Positions 6,153 to 11,551 of a DNA stretch of 11,551 bases are shown here, in pieces. Within the stretch, counting starts at the first letter, position 1, and the number at the start of each line of letters is the position of its first letter. A model generated the notes under the pieces. The model saw only the letters and a list, made by a program, of their open reading frames with translations. It searched no databases and was not told the DNA's origin. The translations under genes were made by a program, and so were the position numbers. The stretch comes from Candidatus Woesearchaeota archaeon (GTDB lineage Archaea > Nanobdellota > Nanobdellia > Woesearchaeales > BM511): contig JAAOYE010000090.1 of NCBI GenBank assembly GCA_018221175.1, positions 1 through 11,551 on the forward strand, read 5' to 3'.

Positions 6153-8387
6153 ATGGGATATGATTTATTAATTACAGAAAAACCTAGCGCAGCACAAAAA
6201 ATAGCAGAAGCATTATCTGATTCTAAGCCAAAAAAGGTCACTGTTAACGGTGTCTCATACTATGAATTAAAGCACAAGGGGAAAAAAATAGTTATAAGCT
6301 GTGCTGCTGGCCACCTCTACACAGTTACTGAAGCAAAGAAAAAGAAAGGTTGGACTTACCCTGTGTTTGATATCAAGTGGGAAGAATCAAACAAGGTTTC
6401 AAAAGACGCAAGCTTCACAAAGAAATTCTTATCATTAATAAAAAAACTTGGTAAAAACGCTAAAGAATTCACAGTTGCTACAGATTATGATATTGAGGGA
6501 GAAGTTATTGGCTACACAATTTTAAAAAACGCTTTAAAACAAAAAGACGCAAAGCGTATGAAATACTCAACATTGACAAAAGATGAGTTAATAGATAGTT
6601 ATGAGAAAGCTTCAAAACACTTAATCTGGGGACAAGTACACGCAGGTATAACTCGCCACGAACTTGATTGGTTTTATGGTATCAACTTATCAAGAGCATT
6701 GACTCTTGCTGTTAAAAACGCTGATGGCGGTTTTAAATTATTATCAATTGGACGTGTTCAGGGACCAGCTTTAAAAATGGTTGTTGACAAGGAAAAAGAG
6801 ATTAAAAAGTTTATTCCTGTCCCGTTTTGGCAAATCACTTTAAACGGTGAAAAAGACAAAAAAAGTATTGAAGCACTTCACGTGAAAGACAAGTTTCAAA
6901 AGCATGACGAAGCAAAAAAGGTTTTTGAGAGTACAAGGCATCAACGACACGCTGATGTAATTGATGTTTCTAAAAACGAGTTCATTCAAGCACCGCCAAC
7001 TCCATTTGATTTGACAACTTTACAAATAGAAGCTCACAAGACTCTCGGAATCGTTCCAAAAAGAACACTTGAAATAGCGCAAATATTGTATTTGGAAGGA
7101 CTAATTTCTTATCCTAGAACAAGCAGTCAGAAGCTTCCGCCTTCAATTGGATATAATAAAATAATTAATGCGCTTGCAAAAAACGGTTATGAAAAAGAAA
7201 CAAGTATAATCTTAAAAAAAGCAAATCTAAAGCCTAATGAAGGGCCCAAAATTGATGAAGCTCACCCTGCTATTTACCCAACAGGGCAAAAAAAGGCTTT
7301 GGATGGACAGGATGTGAGGCTTTACGATTTAATTGTGAGAAGATTCTTAGCTACGTTTGGAGACCCAGCGACTCGAGAAACAAATACTGTTAAGCTAGAT
7401 GTCAAAGGAGAAGTCTTTGTTGCTAAGGGCACTATAACAACAGTTCCTGGATGGCACACATTGTATGGCAAGCACACAATGTTAAAAGATGAAGAACTGC
7501 CTGCGTGCAGCAATGGTGACAAAGTTGATGTTAAAAAAATTGAGTTGTTAGCAAAAGAAACTCTTCCTCCAAGAAGATATTCAGAAGCATCCATTATTAA
7601 AGAGCTTGAAAAAAGAAACCTTGGGACAAAGGCAACGCGTGCTCAAATCGTTGAGAACCTTTACATACGTGGTTACATCTTGGAAAAAAGTGTTGAAGCA
7701 ACAGAGCTAGGTATTAGAACCGCTGACATCTTGCATAAGTATTCTCCACAAATTCTTGATGAGGAACTCACCCGGGATTTCGAGGATGAAATGGAAAATA
7801 TAAGACAGGGAAAAACAACCAAAGAAAAAGTTTTGAATAAAGCAGAACAGTTCTTAACCAAGTTACTTCATGATTTTAAAGAAAAAGAAAAAGTTATTGG
7901 TGCTGAATTGTTAAAAGCCAACAGAGAAACTCAAGAAGAACTAACTAATATTGGTCTGTGCCCTGTTTGCAAAAAAGGAGATATACATATCAGGAGAGGC
8001 AAGTATGGACCTTTTGCTGCTTGTGACAAATACCCTGATTGCAAAACCACATTTAATCTTCCAAAAACAGCACATGTTAAGCCAGCCAAAAAAATGTGTG
8101 AGGCTTGCGGTTATCCCATGATTATTGTTAAGCGTAAAAGAGGCGGACCTCAAGAGCTTTGCATCAATAAAGAGTGCAAATCCAAGGTTCCTGAAGGCGA
8201 GGATGAAAAAGCTGAATTTGAAGAAATAACTAATGGAAAAGTTGAAAAGGAGTGTCCAAAATGCCTAAACCCTCTTGTGGTTAGAAGCAGTGTTTATGGC
8301 AAATTTCTTGGCTGCAGCAATTTTCCTAAATGCAAATACATAGAAAAGCTAAAAGACATCCCTCACCAGGAAGACTTTAAGAAATAA
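6153..8387 (+). CDS. topA: DNA topoisomerase I (type IA)
   Basis: The 744-residue enzyme relaxes negative supercoils by cutting one strand through a 5'-phosphotyrosine. The N-terminal Toprim domain shows YDLLITEKPSAAQKIAEAL (3-21, Glu9) and ATDYDIEGEVIG (109-120, metal-binding Asp111, Asp113, Glu115). The catalytic Tyr320 lies in EGLISYPRTSSQ, and GTKATRAQIV (491-500) is the conserved GTxATRA element. The C-terminus carries three four-cysteine zinc ribbons: Cys603/606/624/630, Cys649/652/670/675 and Cys701/704/721/727; these contact single-stranded DNA. There is no helicase domain, so it is not reverse gyrase. All key residues are present and the length is normal for archaeal TopA. The next gene starts 30 bases after the stop but has its own TATA box. 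Confidence 0.96.
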   Translation: MGYDLLITEKPSAAQKIAEALSDSKPKKVTVNGVSYYELKHKGKKIVISCAAGHLYTVTEAKKKKGWTYPVFDIKWEESNKVSKDASFTKKFLSLIKKLGKNAKEFTVATDYDIEGEVIGYTILKNALKQKDAKRMKYSTLTKDELIDSYEKASKHLIWGQVHAGITRHELDWFYGINLSRALTLAVKNADGGFKLLSIGRVQGPALKMVVDKEKEIKKFIPVPFWQITLNGEKDKKSIEALHVKDKFQKHDEAKKVFESTRHQRHADVIDVSKNEFIQAPPTPFDLTTLQIEAHKTLGIVPKRTLEIAQILYLEGLISYPRTSSQKLPPSIGYNKIINALAKNGYEKETSIILKKANLKPNEGPKIDEAHPAIYPTGQKKALDGQDVRLYDLIVRRFLATFGDPATRETNTVKLDVKGEVFVAKGTITTVPGWHTLYGKHTMLKDEELPACSNGDKVDVKKIELLAKETLPPRRYSEASIIKELEKRNLGTKATRAQIVENLYIRGYILEKSVEATELGIRTADILHKYSPQILDEELTRDFEDEMENIRQGKTTKEKVLNKAEQFLTKLLHDFKEKEKVIGAELLKANRETQEELTNIGLCPVCKKGDIHIRRGKYGPFAACDKYPDCKTTFNLPKTAHVKPAKKMCEACGYPMIIVKRKRGGPQELCINKECKSKVPEGEDEKAEFEEITNGKVEKECPKCLNPLVVRSSVYGKFLGCSNFPKCKYIEKLKDIPHQEDFKK

Positions 8388-8395
8388 TTTATATA
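8388..8395 (+). promoter_or_regulatory. TATA box of the S16 protease gene, deciding its start
   Basis: TTTATATA is centred 26.5 bases before the ATG at 8418 but only about 8 bases before the in-frame ATG at 8400. Since archaeal transcription starts about 25-27 bases after the box, the ATG at 8400 would not be in the message. This supports 8418 as the true start. Confidence 0.65.
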
Positions 8396-8417
8396 TCCTA
8401 TGAGTTTTTTGTTTGCA

Positions 8418-10097
8418 ATGAAAAAGTTAATATTCCTATTATTATCGTTTGTTTTGTTATCTCAGATAGCTTTTGCTGCACATGTTGGCCACATAAGGCT
8501 CCTTGCAGTGTCAACTAATGGAAAAGACGAAACAGGCAATGTTGCAGACCTTTTCTTGGAAATTAAACCAGGCACTGGCAAGGTGTTTATAGATACTTTC
8601 CCTCTTACGAGGCTTGACACACAGTTTAGTACGAGGTTTGCAAAAAGTATTGCGTGCGACTATGTAGATGTGGACTGCTCTAAATATGACTTTTTTTATA
8701 CTATCAAGTCAAACAGCGCTATTGTTGGCGGTCCTAGTGCTGGCGCTGCGATAACACTGTTAACAATAGCAGAACTTTCTGATGCACAGGTTCCAGACGA
8801 CCTTGCTGTAACTGGAACTATTAATGCCGGCGGACTTATTGGTCCTGTTGGAGGAATAAAGGCAAAGATTGATGCTGCGCAAAAAGATGGACTTTCAAAA
8901 GTGATAATTCCAAGCATTATTATTGGAAACAAGACAGATATTGATATTTTTATTAATTACACTTCTGTTGAGGTTGCAAAGGTATCAAGTATCGATGAAG
9001 CACTGTATGAGATGACTGGAGAAAAAAAAGCTGTTGAAAAAGATATTGAAGTTGACCCTATGTTTACAGATATTATGAAAAGCATCTCAAATACTCTTTG
9101 CGATTTTACTTCTAAATTGTTAATAAATGTTACAGGGAATATTAGTGTGGAAAAAGAGCTGTATGAGAAAGGAAAGAATGCTTCTATTGATGGCATGCAT
9201 TACGCATCGGCATCATACTGCTTTGGCGCTAATGTAAAGCTTAGAGAGATTGATTTGCAAAATAGAAGCAGTGAAGAGCTTTACAGGATAATGCTTGACA
9301 TTAGAAGAGATATTGACAAGCTTGACATGATTATTAAAAGCATTCAAATCGAAACGATTTCGGATTTGCAGACTTACATCATAGTCAAAGAAAGGCTTGT
9401 TGGCGGCAGAGAATATATTACTGAATTTGGAAAATCCGGTAACTTCACAAATATTTCTTCAGAAAAAATCGCTTACAGCATCGAGAGATATAACAGCGCT
9501 CTTGCGTGGGCAAGGTTTTTTGGAACTGGCACCACAAAGTATGAGATAAAAGAAGATGTGTTAAAACAAGCATGTCTAGATAAGATATCAGAGGCTAAGG
9601 GCAACTTGCAGTATATAAATATTTATATTAATGTACCTTTAGAAGGCACAATAAAAAAAGTTGAGCAAGCGCAAAACGATTTTGTAAATAAGGATTATGA
9701 ACTCTGCATCTTTAAGGCATCCAAAGCAAATGCTGAAAGCAACCTTGTTTTAGAGTCTCTAAGTATAACTAGAGACCAATTGGATGAGTTAATTGAGCAA
9801 AAGCTTAAGCTTGGAAAAAGAAATATTATCAGAGCGCAGGAAAAAGGTGTTTTTCCAATACTTGGCTACAGCTACTTTGAATATGCAAGCAGCCTGCAAC
9901 ACGATGACCCAGACTCTGCACTGCTTTACATTGGATACTCCAACGAACTTTCTAATCTTAATGTTTATTTTCCAAAGAAAAAAGAGTTTGAACTTGGTGT
10001 TGATACAGACTTGCTTTTGATATTTGCTTCTGGGATTTTAATTGGAATATTATTATCTGTTAGTTTTTTCTTGATTTTAAAAAGAAGAAAGGGTTAA
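8418..10097 (+). CDS. Secreted, membrane-anchored S16 (Lon-like) serine protease without AAA+ domain
   Basis: From ATG 8418 the protein has 559 residues. MKKLIFLLLSFVLLSQIAFA is a clean signal peptide (cleavage after about 20-21). Residues 22-200 form a Lon-type proteolytic domain: GGPSAGAAITLL (104-115) carries the catalytic Ser107, and LIGPVGGIKAKIDAA (140-154) carries the catalytic Lys148, the Ser-Lys dyad of family S16. There is no ATPase domain, unlike cytoplasmic Lon or LonB; the arrangement fits the archaeal serine protease group COG1750. Residues 205-515 are mostly helical with several glycosylation-type Asn-x-Ser/Thr sites. A transmembrane helix (about 531-553) ends in KRRKG, so the protease should face outside the cell. 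Sequence from an upstream in-frame ATG at 8400 would add six residues and spoil the signal peptide. Its stop overlaps the convergent orphan gene by four bases (TTAA). Substrate unknown. Confidence 0.85.
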   Translation: MKKLIFLLLSFVLLSQIAFAAHVGHIRLLAVSTNGKDETGNVADLFLEIKPGTGKVFIDTFPLTRLDTQFSTRFAKSIACDYVDVDCSKYDFFYTIKSNSAIVGGPSAGAAITLLTIAELSDAQVPDDLAVTGTINAGGLIGPVGGIKAKIDAAQKDGLSKVIIPSIIIGNKTDIDIFINYTSVEVAKVSSIDEALYEMTGEKKAVEKDIEVDPMFTDIMKSISNTLCDFTSKLLINVTGNISVEKELYEKGKNASIDGMHYASASYCFGANVKLREIDLQNRSSEELYRIMLDIRRDIDKLDMIIKSIQIETISDLQTYIIVKERLVGGREYITEFGKSGNFTNISSEKIAYSIERYNSALAWARFFGTGTTKYEIKEDVLKQACLDKISEAKGNLQYINIYINVPLEGTIKKVEQAQNDFVNKDYELCIFKASKANAESNLVLESLSITRDQLDELIEQKLKLGKRNIIRAQEKGVFPILGYSYFEYASSLQHDDPDSALLYIGYSNELSNLNVYFPKKKEFELGVDTDLLLIFASGILIGILLSVSFFLILKRRKG

Positions 10098-10717
10098 TAC
10101 CCTGCAATTACATCAAATGGCTGTAGTCTGTCAAAATGGTAATTGTTAAACCTTTGATTATAATTTTCTGAGTTCTCCTTATTCATTTTTATTAGTTTGC
10201 TTACAATTCCCCTATGCTCTTTTGGTATCACATCCATTATTGCTTCTTCAATCCCGTCAAACATGGAATCTAAAAAAATGCTGTGTAAATGATTAAGAAT
10301 TTCATGATGATTGCCATTTGAATATACTTTATCACTATGTCCATTAATATAAGAGTCGTATAAAACTATAGTAGGAGTAGCTGAACTCATATCAATTCGA
10401 CGCGGTCTTAAAACATCATCTATTCTCAACAATTCTGTAATATCAACTTGTAAATAAGTTTCTTTTCCAGAGCCGTTTGTAGGATAATGGTAATGTACTT
10501 GAATGAGTCTGGGGATATATATTTTGTGTGCTACGATTTCATCTGAATGATGATCTTTATGTCCATATGTTTGTCTTTGAGAATTATCTCCATTTGCTTT
10601 TTTCACTTGTTTTCTAAGTATATTAAAGAATTCAACCTTTGTTGGTATCCCTAAATCTCCCAGTACCTGTGTTTGCAGTGATTCATCCATATGTGTATAG
10701 TTATGAGCACTTTTCAT
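10094..10717 (-). CDS. Uncharacterised His-rich protein (orphan)
   Basis: The 207-residue protein matches no family I recognise. It has 15 histidines (about 7 percent), including HKDHH (53-57), VHYHY (74-78) and NHHEILNHLH (136-145), and no cysteine. It has no signal peptide or transmembrane segment, so it is likely cytoplasmic. Beta-like stretches (60-78, 87-98, 113-121) precede a helical C-terminal third (138-185). The clustered His residues could bind metal, but no known motif is complete. The start is uncertain: the ATG at 10717 has no box at leaderless spacing, a TTTAAAT (10732-10738) suits a start near 10709 and then the ATG at 10690 (MDESLQ), and a stronger promoter lies further up at 10867-10874. 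It uses CGN arginine codons more than its neighbours and sits between two GC-rich or convergent junctions, so it could be a recent arrival. Confidence 0.65.
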   Translation of the reverse strand: MKSAHNYTHMDESLQTQVLGDLGIPTKVEFFNILRKQVKKANGDNSQRQTYGHKDHHSDEIVAHKIYIPRLIQVHYHYPTNGSGKETYLQVDITELLRIDDVLRPRRIDMSSATPTIVLYDSYINGHSDKVYSNGNHHEILNHLHSIFLDSMFDGIEEAIMDVIPKEHRGIVSKLIKMNKENSENYNQRFNNYHFDRLQPFDVIAGY

Positions 10718-10737
10718 ATAAAAACTTTTAGATTTAA

Positions 10738-10866
10738 ACCCTTCAGGACTCCCCGATTGCTCGAGGAATCCTGCAGGGAAAAAGAGGTGATAGGATTGTG
10801 ATAAGAATTTGTGATCGCCTCATTCCCCCCAACGGAATTGTTTCTACTTTGGAATGGTATTACTAG
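10738..10866 (+). pseudogene. Possible detached C-terminal fragment of a GreA/GreB-like factor
   Basis: A 42-codon frame, open from just after a TAA (10735-10737) to TAG (10864-10866), reads LQDSPIARGILQGKRGD at its start and PPNGIVSTLEWYY at its end. The GreA/GreB C-terminal FKBP-like domain has DSP(L/I)GRALLGKKxGDxVxV followed by a PGG turn and a final xYEIxxIxY strand, so the resemblance covers both halves in the right order. No start codon or N-terminal coiled coil precedes it; upstream is the oppositely oriented orphan gene. Codons such as CTG, CAG, CGC, CTC and CCC differ from neighbouring genes. It may be a remnant of an acquired gene, or chance in a structured non-coding region. Confidence 0.33.
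10739..10838. other. GC-rich hairpin cluster in the 10718-10962 intergenic region
   Basis: This 245-base gap holds three hairpins. First, CCCTTCAGGA (10739-10748) pairs with TCCTGCAGGG (10769-10778), nine of ten positions, with an inner CTC/GAG. Second, GAGGTGAT (10784-10791) pairs with ATCGCCTC (10814-10821), eight pairs including one wobble. Third, ATTCC (10822-10826) pairs with GGAAT (10834-10838); an alternative partner for CATTCC is GGAATG at 10851-10856, so two exclusive folds exist. Between the arms of the second hairpin GTGATAGGATT and GTGATAAGAATTT repeat imperfectly. Either strand could be transcribed. The rest of the gap, 10880-10930, shows nothing clear. Confidence 0.4.
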
Positions 10867-10874
10867 TATATAAA
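10867..10874 (-). promoter_or_regulatory. Strong archaeal promoter facing the orphan gene
   Basis: On the minus strand CCGAAAAG is followed directly by TTTATATA, a very good BRE plus TATA match. Transcription would start near 10843 and give about 125 bases of hairpin-rich leader before the ATG at 10717, unlike the leaderless genes elsewhere here. The same bases could serve the plus strand as a TATATAAA box, but spacing to 10963 is then about 92 bases. Confidence 0.5.
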
Positions 10875-10931
10875 CTTTTCGGTTTTGTAGTTATTCTAGA
10901 ATAGTAACAGAAACGTGTTTTGAAGCATAAT

Positions 10932-10939
10932 TAATATAA
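10932..10939 (+). promoter_or_regulatory. TATA box of the TtuA-like gene
   Basis: TAATATAA, inside a longer AT run (10931-10943), is centred about 26.5 bases before the ATG at 10963, again fitting leaderless transcription. Confidence 0.55.
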
Positions 10940-10962
10940 ATATCGGTTTAATCTTAGAAAAA

Positions 10963-11505
10963 ATGAAGTGCCACAAATGCAAAAAGAGCGGTGTTGCAAG
11001 GTCTGATGAAAAGTATTTTTGCAAAAATCACTTTGTAAATCTTGTTGAAAAAAGGGTCAGAAAAGAGATTAGAGTAAACAAACTCATAAATAAAAACGAC
11101 AAAGTCTTGATAGTTGATGATGGCACAGACAAAGCAGCTGTAACCAAATACTTAATTGAAAAAATAATAAGGGACCCGACAGTCAAGATAAAGACAGGAG
11201 CACAAAAAAGAGTCTTGGATTTTGACAAAATAATAATTCCCTGGAACCTTGATGACGAAGCAATAAGTTATCTAAAGTCCGTGTTTGAGCAAAAAGAACA
11301 TAAGTTTTTGCATCAAAAAAACATGATTAAGCCGCTTGTGGGCATAACAAACGAAGAAGTATCTTCTTTTGCAAAACTTAAAGGATTAAAATACATGAAA
11401 AAAGAAGTGTTTGACAAAGACATTCAGTTAATGATTGACAACATGGAAGAAAAGTATGCAGGAACAAAGTTTTCTATACTTAAAACAATTCGAAAAACAA
11501 AATGA
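10963..11505 (+). CDS. Shortened TtuA/Ncs6 (CTU1)-like protein lacking the PP-loop
   Basis: The 180-residue protein aligns by eye with the tRNA 2-thiolation ATPases TtuA/Ncs6 (about 300 residues). The N-terminal zinc finger is intact: CHKC (3-6) and CKNH (20-23), followed by the family-like FVNLVEKRVRKEI..NKLI...DKVLI. Where the family has the ATP-binding SGGKDS loop, this protein has VDDGTDKAA (51-59). NLDDEA (95-100) corresponds to GHNLDDEA, and LVGITNEEVSSFAKLKGLKY plus YAGTKFSILK near the end match the family's C-terminal region. The middle portion with the cysteines that hold the 4Fe-4S cluster and the C-terminal CxxC zinc finger are missing. Known TtuA makes 2-thiouridine in tRNA; this version should not bind ATP or the cluster in the known way, so it may be a structural or RNA-binding partner. 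The next gene overlaps it by ATGA, suggesting cotranscription. Confidence 0.65.
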   Translation: MKCHKCKKSGVARSDEKYFCKNHFVNLVEKRVRKEIRVNKLINKNDKVLIVDDGTDKAAVTKYLIEKIIRDPTVKIKTGAQKRVLDFDKIIIPWNLDDEAISYLKSVFEQKEHKFLHQKNMIKPLVGITNEEVSSFAKLKGLKYMKKEVFDKDIQLMIDNMEEKYAGTKFSILKTIRKTK

Positions 11506-11551
11506 AAAAAGTTTTGCCAATAGTAATTATTCTAATATTGTTCTCTATATA
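11502..11551 (+). CDS. Start of a secreted or membrane protein gene (3' end outside window)
   Basis: The ATG at 11502 overlaps the preceding TGA stop as ATGA. The 16 visible residues, MKKVLPIVIILILFSI, are a lysine-rich start followed by a hydrophobic run, typical of a signal peptide or N-terminal membrane helix. The overlap implies translational coupling with the TtuA-like gene. Nothing more can be said, because the window ends here. Confidence 0.6.
   Translation, partial: MKKVLPIVIILILFSI

Noticed and set aside
6153..8387. Reverse gyrase instead of plain topoisomerase I
   Set aside because: The protein starts directly with the Toprim domain, has no helicase domain upstream, and ends in three zinc ribbons as in TopA.
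10762..10912. Possible minimal RNase P RNA, suggested by GAGGAA near 10763 and ACAGAAACG near 10908
   Set aside because: The P4 pairing elements expected around these motifs (AAGUC with GGCUU) are missing and no P1 stem closes the ends.
1..11551. CRISPR array, tRNA, rRNA, insertion sequence or integrase attachment site
   Set aside because: Reading both strands, I found no regularly spaced repeats, no T-loop plus acceptor stem combination, and no transposase-like or integrase-like protein.

Overview
The window looks like part of a compact, AT-rich archaeal chromosome, most likely from a DPANN-type lineage (Woesearchaeota/Pacearchaeota-like); this placement is inference. Seen directly: TATA boxes of the TTTAAA/TTTATATA type lie about 26-28 bases before most start codons with no Shine-Dalgarno sequence, i.e. 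leaderless archaeal transcription. Gene content agrees: a NurA nuclease, an archaeal-type topoisomerase I with three C-terminal zinc ribbons, a secreted S16 (COG1750-like) protease and a TtuA/Ncs6-like protein. Genes are tightly packed, and three convergent pairs overlap at their stop codons. There is no rRNA, tRNA, CRISPR array or recognisable transposon.

Layout. 1-249: the 3' end of a protein-L-isoaspartate methyltransferase. 236-1150 and 1386-2363 (minus strand): a class II fructose-bisphosphate aldolase and a PfkB-family sugar kinase, which together suggest a small glycolytic/sugar-phosphate module. Between them is a 208-base GC-rich island with hairpins and a 20-base palindrome at the aldolase promoter/start. 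2460-3134: an alpha/beta hydrolase. 3131-4147 (minus): NurA, without HerA beside it. 4242-6101: a large secreted protein with DUF11-like beta domains. 6153-8387: topA. 8418-10097: a secreted, membrane-anchored S16 protease; promoter spacing and the signal peptide move its start to 8418. 10094-10717 (minus): a His-rich orphan protein. 10718-10962: a second GC-rich island with hairpins, a strong minus-strand promoter and what reads like a detached GreA/GreB C-terminal fragment. 10963-11505: a shortened TtuA/Ncs6-like protein that has lost its PP-loop. 11502-11551: the start of a gene for a secreted or membrane protein, overlapping the previous gene by ATGA.

Most of the window is housekeeping. 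The observations most worth checking are the degenerate TtuA-like protein, the two GC-rich structured islands (one before the aldolase, one before the orphan gene, which may also hold a decayed greA-like tail), and the very regular leaderless promoter spacing. I do not see clear evidence of a complete novel multi-gene system.
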